This document shows positions 26,030-35,400 of a DNA stretch of 64,000 nt, one piece after another. The translations under genes and the position numbers were made by a program. The notes under the pieces are model-generated. The model saw nothing but the letters and a program-made list of their open reading frames with translations, was not told the origin of the DNA and searched no databases. This stretch comes from Rhizobium bangladeshense. GTDB taxonomy: Bacteria; Pseudomonadota; Alphaproteobacteria; Rhizobiales; Rhizobiaceae. Location: the NCBI RefSeq assembly GCF_017357245.1, contig NZ_CP071612.1, positions 4,301,991 to 4,365,990 on the forward strand. The letters run 5' to 3'. Each line of letters begins with the position of its first letter. Within the stretch, counting starts at the first letter, position 1.

Positions 26030-26769
26030 TGTCTGTCCTCCACAGAGTGATGAGCAACGCGCGCGACCTGCTTTCCTCAAAGCATACCCCTGGCCGCGAC
26101 ACGCCTGACGAGAGTGTGCCAGAAAACATGGCCCGCAAAGAGAGATGCTTTGGGATTATGACTTTAGTCTAATGGCGGCGCGCTTCGTGGTCCGCATCGG
26201 GCGGTTGTTCGACCTCCTGCGCGCAACGCGATTTTGGAGGCGGACGGGCCTCACCTGGTTTGCGAAAGCAGACCTGCTACACTCAGCGTCTGCGCCGGCG
26301 ATTGCCGTGGCAAGCCGCCAACAGGCAGAAGCACGTTTTCGGGTGCTGACAAGGTGACGGTCGGTATCGCCGCAGGACGAGGCCGATATTGGTGGCGCGA
26401 CATTAACCTGGTCGGGATATCTTCCGGTATGTCAAAACGCCCGGCTTGCGGCGGTTCCTTTCGCCTGCCGACTGCTCAAGCAAAAACCTTGACTCCTGTG
26501 GAAAACCTTCTAAGAGCAACAGCGGAAAAGGAATCTCCATGGTTCGCGACGAACACGCCATTGCCGCATGCGATGACCGGGCACGGGTTGCCGGGGTGGA
26601 AATTGCCGTTCCGGTTTCTTCCAAAACCAAGGCCAAAACGACGACGAAAACCGTCTGACGTCTCTGGCCTGCCGCTCTCTCCCCGGCTCGGCTGGGGACA
26701 GGAAGACGCGATCCGTCGCGCCTTTCCCCTCACCGGACAAGAGGAGAGAAGAGAAAGAGAGCTTGAGAA
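26030..26769. other. Long gap upstream of asd
   Basis: 740 bp between the divergent MHS transporter and asd. The left end must hold the transporter promoter. TTGACT at 26488-26493 is a possible -35 for asd, but its -10 is poor. A 39-codon open frame with a ribosome-binding site lies at 26539-26658. The longer open frame 26234-26785 lacks a ribosome-binding site and overlaps asd. No repeat, RNA gene or conserved structure was recognised. Confidence 0.4.
26539..26658 (+). CDS. Possible 39-residue protein with lysine/threonine-rich tail
   Basis: A short open frame starting MVRDEHAIAACDDRARVAGV and ending SKTKAKTTTKTV, preceded by AAAAGGA at about 8 nt. I do not recognise the protein. In favour are the ribosome-binding site and position in an otherwise empty gap; against are its small size and lack of a known relative. 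Confidence 0.35.
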   Translation: MVRDEHAIAACDDRARVAGVEIAVPVSSKTKAKTTTKTV

Positions 26770-27804
26770 ATGGGTTTCAAAGTAGCAGTTGCGGGAGCCA
26801 CCGGAAATGTCGGCCGGGAGATGCTCAACATCCTCTCCGAACGCGGCTTCCCCGCCGATGAAGTCGTGGCGCTCGCCTCGGCGCGTTCCCAGGGCACTGA
26901 GGTGTCCTATGGCGACCGGACGCTGAAGGTCTCCAATCTGGAGAATTACGATTTCTCCGATACCGACATCTGCCTGATGTCGGCCGGCGGCGAGGTCTCC
27001 AAGAAGTTCTCCCCGAAGATCGGCCAGCAGGGCTGCGTCGTCATCGACAATTCCTCGGCCTGGCGCTATGACGCCGATGTGCCGCTGATCGTGCCGGAAG
27101 TCAACCCGGACGCCGTCACGCAGTTCACCAAGCGCAACATCATCGCCAATCCGAATTGCTCGACCGCGCAGCTGGTTGTGGCGCTGAAGCCGCTGCACGA
27201 CTTCGCCAAGATCAAGCGCGTCGTCGTCTCCACCTATCAGTCGGTCTCCGGCGCCGGCAAGGACGGCATGGACGAACTCTTCAACCAGACGCGCGCCGTC
27301 TTCGTTGCCGACCCGATCGAGAACAAGAAGTTCACCAAGCGTATCGCCTTCAACGTCATCCCGCATATCGACGTCTTCATGGAGGATGGCTATACCAAGG
27401 AAGAGTGGAAGGTGCTGGCCGAGACGAAGAAGATGCTCGACCCGAAGATCAAGGTGACCTGCACGGCGGTGCGTGTGCCCGTCTTCATCGGTCATTCGGA
27501 ATCGGTCAACATCGAATTCGAGAACGAGATCACCGCCGATCAGGCTCGCGATATCCTGCGCGACGCGCCGGGCTGCCTCGTCATCGACAAGCGCGAGAAC
27601 GGCGGCTACATCACGCCGTATGAATCTGCCGGCGAAGACGCGACCTACATCTCGCGCATCCGCGAGGATGCAACGGTCGAAAATGGCCTGAATATGTGGG
27701 TGGTTTCCGACAACCTGCGCAAGGGCGCGGCGCTGAACGCCATCCAGATCGCCGAGCTTCTCGTCAATCGCGGCCTGGTCAAGCCGCGCAAGCAGGCAGC
27801 CTGA
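26770..27804 (+). CDS. asd: Aspartate-semialdehyde dehydrogenase
   Basis: NADPH-dependent reduction of aspartyl phosphate to aspartate semialdehyde, the branch point to lysine/diaminopimelate, threonine and methionine. NAD(P)-binding VAVAGATGNVGREML opens the protein; the catalytic cysteine is Cys130 in NPNCSTAQ; VPVFIGHSESVNIEFE follows. 344 residues is the normal size. It is monocistronic with its own terminator. Confidence 0.96.
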   Translation: MGFKVAVAGATGNVGREMLNILSERGFPADEVVALASARSQGTEVSYGDRTLKVSNLENYDFSDTDICLMSAGGEVSKKFSPKIGQQGCVVIDNSSAWRYDADVPLIVPEVNPDAVTQFTKRNIIANPNCSTAQLVVALKPLHDFAKIKRVVVSTYQSVSGAGKDGMDELFNQTRAVFVADPIENKKFTKRIAFNVIPHIDVFMEDGYTKEEWKVLAETKKMLDPKIKVTCTAVRVPVFIGHSESVNIEFENEITADQARDILRDAPGCLVIDKRENGGYITPYESAGEDATYISRIREDATVENGLNMWVVSDNLRKGAALNAIQIAELLVNRGLVKPRKQAA

Positions 27805-27829
27805 TACCATTTGTAAACCATAATATGTT

Positions 27830-27858
27830 AAAGCCCTGCTCGTCGAGCGGGGCTTTTT
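27830..27858 (+). terminator. Rho-independent terminator of asd
   Basis: AAAGCCCTGCTC-GTC-GAGCGGGGCTTT (12-bp stem, one T-G pair) followed by TT. Confidence 0.87.
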
Positions 27859-27974
27859 CCGGGGCAAATACAACTGTATAAGCGCTCGCTAAAAGGTGAT
27901 CGTGACAAAATCGCGAGCGGCTGGCATTCTCTTGCCCGCCTAAAAACTATGCAGATCGAGAGCGGGGTTTCTCA

Positions 27975-28799
27975 ATGCGCATGACAAAGTTGTTTCTGGC
28001 GGCCGCTGCGGCAATGGGCGTCCTCCACGCGATACCGGCATTCGCGCAGGGTGCACAATGTGGCAATACCGGCGCCGGCTTCGAGGCTTGGGTTAGCGAT
28101 TTCAAGCAGATGGCAGCCGCAAGCGGCGTCAGCCAGTCGGTTCTCAACCGCGCTTTCGCCAATGTCAGCTACAACAAGCCGACCATCGCCGCCGACCGTG
28201 GCCAGAAAAGCTTCAAGCTATCCTTCGACGCCTTCATGAAGAAGCGCGGAGGCGCCGCAATCATCTCCCGCGGCCGCAGTATGAAGGCCGCCAACCAGGC
28301 TCTGTTTGCGTCGATCGAGCGCCGTTTCGGTGTCCCGGCCGGCCCTCTGATTGCCATCTGGGGCATGGAGACCGGTTTTGGCAGCTATATGGGCAACCAG
28401 CATACGCTGTCAGCTGTTTCGACGCTGGCTTACGACTGCCGCCGTTCGGAATATTTCACCGACCAGCTCTATGCGGCGCTCCAGTTGGTCTCCGAGGGTT
28501 ATCTGAGCCCGCAGGCCAGGGGCGCCGCCCATGGCGAAATCGGCCAGACGCAGTTTCTGCCGCGCAACGTCGTGCGGTTCGGCGCCGACGGCGATGGCGA
28601 CGGCCGGGTCGACATGGTCGGCTCCCGCGCCGATGCACTGGCCTCGACCGCAAATTTCCTCAAGGGCCACGGCTGGCGCGCCGGCGCCGGCTATCAGCCG
28701 GGCGAGCCGAATTTCGCCGCTATCCAGGGCTGGAACGCGGCCAGCGTCTATCAGCAGGCGATCGCCTATATCGGCCAGCAGATCGACGGCGGCAGATAA
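27975..28799 (+). CDS. Lytic murein transglycosylase (MltB/SLT2-like)
   Basis: Exported peptidoglycan-cleaving enzyme. The signal peptide is MRMTKLFLAAAAAMGVLHAIPAFA. The catalytic glutamate lies in IAIWGMETGFGSYMGN (about residue 132), followed by STLAYDCRRSEYF, GEIGQTQFLP and GWRAGAGY, typical of the MltB family. No lipobox, so probably soluble and periplasmic. 274 residues, without the extra peptidoglycan-binding domain of longer homologues. Confidence 0.9.
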   Translation: MRMTKLFLAAAAAMGVLHAIPAFAQGAQCGNTGAGFEAWVSDFKQMAAASGVSQSVLNRAFANVSYNKPTIAADRGQKSFKLSFDAFMKKRGGAAIISRGRSMKAANQALFASIERRFGVPAGPLIAIWGMETGFGSYMGNQHTLSAVSTLAYDCRRSEYFTDQLYAALQLVSEGYLSPQARGAAHGEIGQTQFLPRNVVRFGADGDGDGRVDMVGSRADALASTANFLKGHGWRAGAGYQPGEPNFAAIQGWNAASVYQQAIAYIGQQIDGGR

Positions 28800-28824
28800 G
28801 CCTTCATTGATAACGATACCCGGA

Positions 28825-28851
28825 AACGCCGCTGCGATATGCGGCGTTTTT
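28825..28851 (+). terminator. Rho-independent terminator of the transglycosylase gene
   Basis: AACGCCGC...GCGGCGTT (8-9-bp stem, 8-nt loop) followed by TTTC. It directly abuts the end of the convergent GGDEF gene. Confidence 0.8.
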
Positions 28852-30470
28852 CATATGCGGGAATCAAAACCGCCGACCGATCCCGCCTTGCGTCGCTCCT
28901 CCTGCGGAAGGGCCGGCACGACCGGCTCGGAAATGACACAATTGCGGCCGGAGGCCTTGGCGGCGTAAAGTGCCAGATCGGCCCGTTTGACCAGATCCTC
29001 GAAGTTCCGGTTGGCGGCGTTGTTTGCCCGGCCAGCGCATCCGAAGCTCGCCGTCACCTTGATCAATTCGCCGCTCGGCAGAGGAATTTCCGCCATCTCG
29101 ATCGCCAGGCGCACGCGTTGGGCGATGACTGCTGCGTCATTGGGCGTCGAATCCGGCAGAAGCACCAGGAATTCCTCGCCGCCGTGGCGCACCAGGAGAT
29201 CGAAAGAACGGAAATTCTCACGCGCCACTCTCGCAACATGTCGTAGCACGGCATCGCCGGCGTCATGGCCGTGAACATCGTTGATCTTCTTGAAATGATC
29301 GAGGTCGAAGAGCACGACGGAGATCCAACGGGACCCGTGTTCGGCTTGGGTAAGAAGCGCTGACGCAGCGACTTCGAAGCCACGCCTGTTGTAAAGACCA
29401 GTCAGAAGGTCGGTTTGGGCAGCGTTGCGCAACTCGCCCACCAACGTCTCGCGATCCCTGGTCAGTCGATCAATAAGACGCAGCCCCCTTGCCGCCAGAA
29501 GCATCACCAGGGTGGCGAGAATGAGCAGGCCGGCGCAGAGCGCCAAGATCAGCGTCAGGTGAACGTGCGCACGCGCCGAAAGGCTTTCGCCGGTCTCGTG
29601 GATATTATTGGCGGCTTCGACGATCTTGTGCTGGAGGAAGGCCATGCGCTCGTTCTGCGCCACCGCCCAGATATCGCGCGCCTCGCGCGTAGGCCGCGAT
29701 CCGGCAAGGATGGAATCGGTAATCGCATTCGCCTTCACTTGGTTGCTACGGCCGAGATAGGCAGTGATGTCGCGTACGGTTGAGTCTGAGGAATGGAAGA
29801 CCATATGGTCCATCCCATCGCCGAGCATGACCTTGCCCTGCACGAACAACTCCACCGGAAACCTGGCGACGAAACCATGGTCAAGATAACGGGTACCGAC
29901 GACGGTGATCAGCCTTTCACCGTAATAGGTCAGCAGGATGCCCATCAGCTGGTTGGACTTCTGCAGCAGTACCGGATCACTGATCAACGGCGAAAGCGCA
30001 TCGACGACGGCGAGCTGCTTCTGGGCCGCATACCAGTAGATGTAGCCGGGATCGCTGTTGATATAACGGCCTTGGTCGACTGCGCTTCGCGCAGCCACAA
30101 TACGGCTGTAGGCAAGGTTGAGAGCCGACAATTCGTCGACAAGCCCCTTGTCCAGCACATCGCGAGAGGGGAGGCTGGCATAGAAAGCGCGGCGTTCGTG
30201 ATCGAGCATCGCCCGGCTTCGCTGCATCTCGGCGGCGGCCGGGCCGCTTGGCTGGGCGATATACCGACGCGTGGCGCCGATTTCAGCCAGGATCTCAATG
30301 GCGGCGATGGACCCGGCGCGGGCAAGCACATCGGCAAACTGCCGATCCTTCTCAAGATCCCTGTATTCCTTGAGCGAAGACCGCAGGAGGATGACGCCTT
30401 CAATGACCATGAAGACGAAGGGCAGCATGATGGCAGCCAGGATTACCTTTTTGATGGTCTCGAACTTCAT
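28851..30470 (-). CDS. Membrane-bound GGDEF diguanylate cyclase
   Basis: Probable cyclic-di-GMP synthase. TM1 lies near residues 8-30 (VILAAIMLPFVFMVIEGVILL). A mostly helical periplasmic sensor of about 265 residues follows, then TM2 near 300-325 (LILALCAGLLILATLVMLL) and a GGDEF domain beginning DLLTGLYNRRGFE. The active-site loop reads RHGGEEF (about 427-431), an intact variant. A standard allosteric RxxD I-site was not evident. It stands alone. The input signal is unknown. Confidence 0.92.
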   Translation of the reverse strand: MKFETIKKVILAAIMLPFVFMVIEGVILLRSSLKEYRDLEKDRQFADVLARAGSIAAIEILAEIGATRRYIAQPSGPAAAEMQRSRAMLDHERRAFYASLPSRDVLDKGLVDELSALNLAYSRIVAARSAVDQGRYINSDPGYIYWYAAQKQLAVVDALSPLISDPVLLQKSNQLMGILLTYYGERLITVVGTRYLDHGFVARFPVELFVQGKVMLGDGMDHMVFHSSDSTVRDITAYLGRSNQVKANAITDSILAGSRPTREARDIWAVAQNERMAFLQHKIVEAANNIHETGESLSARAHVHLTLILALCAGLLILATLVMLLAARGLRLIDRLTRDRETLVGELRNAAQTDLLTGLYNRRGFEVAASALLTQAEHGSRWISVVLFDLDHFKKINDVHGHDAGDAVLRHVARVARENFRSFDLLVRHGGEEFLVLLPDSTPNDAAVIAQRVRLAIEMAEIPLPSGELIKVTASFGCAGRANNAANRNFEDLVKRADLALYAAKASGRNCVISEPVVPALPQEERRKAGSVGGFDSRI

Positions 30471-30559
30471 CGCCAATCGCCACGTTGATCAAACGTCGGT
30501 CGTGCGCGACCAATTCCGAAGAAGCTTAGCAGCAATCGTTAAAAAACTGCTAAACCCGC

Positions 30560-31207
30560 CTATCCCTGGATTTCCGGGCGAATGAAGTCACGGGTATCGG
30601 CGTCCATCACCCAGAGTTCACCCGTCGAAATGTCGAACCAGGCGCCATGAAGATGAAGATTTCCCGCTTCTTCGAGCGCCTTGATATTCGGAAAGCTTCT
30701 GAGATTGTCGATCGAGTTGCGGATGGAGACACGCTCGAGCGCAGTTTGCCGCTCGGCCGCGGTCATCACGTCATTGCTCTGGATCTGCTCGGCTGCCGGT
30801 TTGACCAGCGACATCCACCGTCCGATGAAATCGCCGGGTGACAACGGCTCGGCATTCGGATCAAGTGCCGCACGGATCCCCCCGCAGCGGCCATGGCCCA
30901 TCACCACGATATCCGAAACCTTCAGCGCCTGCACGGCAAATTCGAGAGCGGCCGATGTCGAATGGAAATTGCCGTCCGGCTCATAGGGCGGCACCATATT
31001 GGCTACATTGCGGACGACGAAAAGCTCGCCCGGGCCGGCATCGAAGATCAGCTCGGGAGCCGCACGCGAGTCCGAACAGGCAATGACCAGCGTGCTGGGA
31101 CTCTGACCGTTTTCGGCAAGTTGCCGATACCTGTCGCGGGCGTCGGCATAACGCCCGTTCATGAAGTTGCGATAACCGTTCAGAAGAGTGTTTGGAAAAC
31201 GCTGCAT
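30560..31207 (-). CDS. Beta-class carbonic anhydrase
   Basis: Interconverts CO2 and bicarbonate. Zinc ligands are visible as Cys-Asp-Arg in ACSDSRAAPE (about 44-53) and the His-Cys pair in GHGRCGGI (about 104-111). LFVVRNVANMVPPYEPDG and SALEFAVQALKV are typical of the family. 215 residues, no signal peptide, so cytoplasmic. Confidence 0.95.
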   Translation of the reverse strand: MQRFPNTLLNGYRNFMNGRYADARDRYRQLAENGQSPSTLVIACSDSRAAPELIFDAGPGELFVVRNVANMVPPYEPDGNFHSTSAALEFAVQALKVSDIVVMGHGRCGGIRAALDPNAEPLSPGDFIGRWMSLVKPAAEQIQSNDVMTAAERQTALERVSIRNSIDNLRSFPNIKALEEAGNLHLHGAWFDISTGELWVMDADTRDFIRPEIQG

Positions 31208-31278
31208 GCCTCTGGATTAGCGCGCGCCGAGGACAAGATCAACTGCTGCACCGCAAAATGGGCGCATTGGCAAATGCG

Positions 31279-32154
31279 TCAATTTTTCCGCCGTTGCGCG
31301 GGGTGCACCAACCGGCGCATCTGCACCATGGCCATTGGCGTCGAAAGACTGGACGCATCGCTTGCCAGCATCAACTCATTGCTGCCGCGCTTGACCGCAC
31401 GTGCAAGAACTTCGAACACGCTGGCTGTGGCAAGCTGCAATGCCTTTTCATCCTCGAGGCCTGACAGCAGGCGCGACAGAAAAACGGCGGCCAGCAGATC
31501 GCCGAGGCCATTCGGCGGGTTCTCGACGACGCGGTGCTCGGCAAGCAGCGCGTGACGGCCGGAAAGGTAGAGATTGCCGGTGCCGCCTGCCATCATGGGC
31601 ACCGCCGAGGTGACGAGCATACGCGACGGTCCGAGCGCCAGTGCCGCCTCCATGATTGCGCTGTTGTCGTCGAGCGCTGCTCCCGACAGCCAGGCGAGCT
31701 CGTACCGATTCGGCGTCGCGAGCGAAGCCAGCGGGATGAGATGATCGCGAATGGCCTCCGCCGTCGCTTCGGGCACGTAGAGGCCGCCGAGATCGCCCAT
31801 GACAGGGTCACAGACATAAAGCAGTTCGGGATTGTTCTGCCGGAGCGCAGCGATCAGCCGGGCGACGGAGCGTGCCTGGGCGGCATTGCCGAAATAGCCC
31901 GAAAGCACCGCCCTCACTTCACCGATCCACGGCGCGCGGATCAGATCGTCGATCGCCGCGTCGAAGTCCGCTTCGGCAAATGTCAGCCGCGTCGAACGGC
32001 CATGGCCGGGATGCCAGGGTAGAACGACGGTCGGCAGCGCCCAGACCGGATGGCCGAGCGTCTCCAGCGCAAACACCGCCGCCCGGTTCCCAACCGAGCC
32101 GCGCACGACATGGCTGGAAATAACAATGACTGCTCCCGCTGCATTTTCCGACAT
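31279..32154 (-). CDS. pdxY: Pyridoxal kinase
   Basis: Phosphorylates pyridoxal in B6 salvage. Ribokinase-like fold: VISSHVVRGSVGNRAAVFAL at the N-terminus, WHPGHGRSTRLTF, LYVCDPVMGDLGGLYV and the C-terminal NPPNGLGDLLAAVFLSRLL anion-hole/catalytic segment. There the usual GTGD reads GLGD. The Met at 32154 is preceded by GGACC and gives 291 residues; an open frame extends upstream. Single-gene unit between the carbonic anhydrase and the divergent glutamate dehydrogenase. Confidence 0.92.
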   Translation of the reverse strand: MSENAAGAVIVISSHVVRGSVGNRAAVFALETLGHPVWALPTVVLPWHPGHGRSTRLTFAEADFDAAIDDLIRAPWIGEVRAVLSGYFGNAAQARSVARLIAALRQNNPELLYVCDPVMGDLGGLYVPEATAEAIRDHLIPLASLATPNRYELAWLSGAALDDNSAIMEAALALGPSRMLVTSAVPMMAGGTGNLYLSGRHALLAEHRVVENPPNGLGDLLAAVFLSRLLSGLEDEKALQLATASVFEVLARAVKRGSNELMLASDASSLSTPMAMVQMRRLVHPAQRRKN

Positions 32155-32368
32155 GAAACCGAGGTCCGAAATGATGATGGCGTTTGATGATCTTTTTGAC
32201 GCCGGCCTGTCAACCATTCTTCACGTGAGCATGAAAATGTGCAGCGGAAGCAAACCCCGGAGAGGGCCGTCCAAACTCGCTTCGGCCTCGAAAGCGAAAA
32301 ATCTCTGATAATTCCCATTTCCGCGGTCAGAAAAGCATCAAAACAATCACCTCGGCCACGATTTTAGG

Positions 32369-32408
32369 GATTTTTTCGAGAAATCTTCTGCTAGCTTGCG
32401 AAAAAATC
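32369..32408. promoter_or_regulatory. Inverted repeat upstream of glutamate dehydrogenase
   Basis: GATTTTTTCG (32369-32378) and CGAAAAAATC (32399-32408) are perfect 10-bp inverted arms around 20 bp, ending 23 bp before the start codon. It could be an operator or a leader hairpin; the sequence does not decide. Confidence 0.4.
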
Positions 32409-32431
32409 AGTCCATTGCGGGGAGGCGACTC

Positions 32432-35400
32432 ATGGCTGCCAGAAACAATCCGAAACGAGAAAAGCAGATCGAAACTGCGCGCAAGATCGCTGAGGCGGTG
32501 AGCGAGCCTCATCTCGATCCGGAAATTCTTTTCGGCCGCGCCAGCAATGATGACCTCGAACTCTATGCGCCCGACATGCTGGCGCGCGCCGCCGTACATT
32601 CGGCAAAGGAACTTGCTGCGTGGAACGGCAAGGCGCCCCGCGTCAGCATCGACACAATTGCCGAGGTGACGCCTGGCGGCACCGCCGTCTCGGTGCTGTC
32701 GGTGACTGACCACAACATGCCTTTCCTATATGAGTCAGTCATGGGTGAGGTGACGAGCACCTACCGCGATCTCTTCATGGCCGTGCATCCCATTCTCGTC
32801 ATGGAAAAGGGCAAAGCCCCCGCGCTCTATTCCGCCGACCACCCGAGTGATCCGGCCACGCGCGTCAGCCATATCCAGCTGCATATCGCCCCGCTGAACT
32901 CCGCCCAGGCTGCCGATCTCGTCAAACGCGTCCAGACCGTGCTCGAACACGTCCGCCTTTCGGTCTCGGACTGGAAGCCGATGCTTGCCAAGCTCGACGG
33001 GGTGATCGCCGAACTTTCGGCCAATGGCGCCGGCCGCAGGAAGGCCGAACATGCCGAAGCGGTTGCCTTCCTGACCTGGCTGCGCGACGAAAATTTCACC
33101 TTCCTCGGCATGCGCGAATATGTCTATTCGGGCAAGGGGGCCGACGCCAAGGTCGAGCGGGACAAGGGCGCCGGCCTTGGCATCCTTTCCAACCCCGACG
33201 TTCTCGTGCTGCGCACTGGCAAGGACGCCGTGACCACGACGCCGGAGATTCTCGCCTTCCTCGACGGCCCCGACTTTTTGATCGTCACCAAGGCAAACGT
33301 AAAGTCGATCGTTCATCGCCGCGCCTATATGGATTATGTTGGCGTCAAACGCTTCGACGCTCAGGGCAATGTCACAGGGGAACTCCGCATCGTCGGCCTC
33401 TTCACCTCGACAGCCTATACCTCGCTCGCCTCCGAAATCCCGCTGCTGCGGTCTAAGATCGAAAAGGTGAAGGAGCATTTCGGCTTCGACCCGATGAGCC
33501 ATTCGGGCCGAATGCTCGATAACACGCTGGAATCCTATCCGCGCGACGACCTTTTCCAGATCGACACGACGCTGCTTGCAAGCTTTGCCGAGCAGATCAA
33601 CGATCTCGCCGACCGGCCGCGCGTCCGCGTCCTGCCGCGCATCGACCATTTCGACCGCTTCGTCTCGGTGATCGTCTATGTGCCGCGTGAGGAATATGAC
33701 TCGATCGTGCGCGAGCGGATCGGCACCTATCTGAAGACAGTCTATGACGGTCGTGTCTCCGCCTATTACCCGGCTTTCCCCGAAGGCGGCGTCGCCCGCG
33801 TGCATTTCATCATCGGCCGCTCCGGCGGCAAGACGCCGCGCATCCCGCAGGCAAAGCTCGAGCAGACGATCCGCGAAATCACCGCCCGCTGGGACGACCG
33901 TTTCGAAGCGCTCGCCGGACCCAAGTCGCCCAAACTATCGGTCGATCAAGCCTTCCAGGATTCTTTTACCCCTGAAGAAACCGTGGCCGACCTTGCCGAT
34001 ATCGGCGCCTGCGCCGCCGGGGAGCCGCTCCGCATCCAGTTTTATCATCGCCAGGAAGCACAAGGGCCTATCCTTTCGCTGAAGATCTTCCACGCCGGCG
34101 GTCAACTCGCCCTGTCGCGCCGCGTGCCGCTTCTCGAGAACCTCGGCTTCAATGTCGTCAGCGAACGCACCTTCGACATCGGAGTGCGGACCGCCGATGG
34201 CGAAACCAAACTCGTCGTGCTGCACGACATGGAGCTCGAGACCCGCAACGGCGGCGACATCGACCTGCATCGTTATGGCGCGGCGCTCGAGGAAGCCTTC
34301 GTCGCCGCCTTCGCCGGCACGATCGACAATGACAGCTTCAACCGGCTGATTCTTTCGGCCGGGCTCTCGGCGCGCGAAGCCAATGTGTTGCGTGCCTATG
34401 CCCGTTATCTCCGCCAGGCCGGCATCGCCTATTCGCAGGATTACATCGCAACGACACTGGACAAATATCCTGGTGTGGCCGCCGCCATCTTCCGGCTGTT
34501 CCACGACACGCTTGATCCTAAGCTTTCCGACAAAGCCCGCGTTAGGAAGATCGCCGACCTGCACCAGGCGATCGAGGCAGACCTTGCAGACGTTCCGAGC
34601 CTTGACGACGACCGTATCTTGCGACGCTACGTCAACATCGTCGACGCGACGCTGCGCACCAATTATTTTCAGAAGAACCCCGATGGGTCGCCGAAAGCCA
34701 TGCTGGCCTTCAAGCTCGATCCGAACCTGGTCGACGGGCTGCCGCAACCGAAACCCTTCCGCGAGATGTTCGTCTACGGCGTCGAGGTGGAAGGCGTGCA
34801 CCTGCGCTTCGGCAAGGTGGCGCGCGGCGGCCTGCGCTGGTCGGACCGCGCCGAGGATTACCGCACCGAGGTGCTCGGCCTCGTCAAGGCGCAGCAGGTG
34901 AAGAACGCCGTTATCGTGCCGGTCGGCGCCAAAGGCGGCTTTTATCCGAAGAAGCTTCCGGCGAACGGCAGCCGCGACGAGATCTTCAATGCCGGCCGCG
35001 AAGCTTACAAGACCTATATCCGTACGCTGCTTTCGATCACCGACAATATCTCAGGCGCCGAGATCGTGCCGCCGAAGGATACGATCAGGCTCGACGGCGA
35101 CGATCCCTATTTCGTCGTCGCCGCCGACAAGGGCACAGCGACCTTTTCCGACACCGCCAATGCTCTGGCGCAGGAGGCAGGCTTCTGGCTGGACGACGCC
35201 TTCGCCTCGGGCGGCTCGGCCGGTTACGATCACAAGAAGATGGGCATCACCGCCCGCGGCGCCTGGGAAACCGTGAAACGCCATTTCCGCGAAATGGACG
35301 TTGACATCCAGACGACGCCGTTCACCGTCGCGGGCGTCGGCGATATGTCGGGCGACGTCTTCGGCAACGGCATGCTGCTCTCCCCCAAGATCCGGCTCGT

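Noticed and set aside
26234..26785. 183-codon open frame before asd
   Set aside because: Basic, low-complexity product, no ribosome-binding site, and runs into asd in another frame.
32217..32232. TTCTTCACGTGAGCAT near the pdxY start, resembling parS
   Set aside because: TCACGTGA core only; right arm does not match (about 10 of 16).
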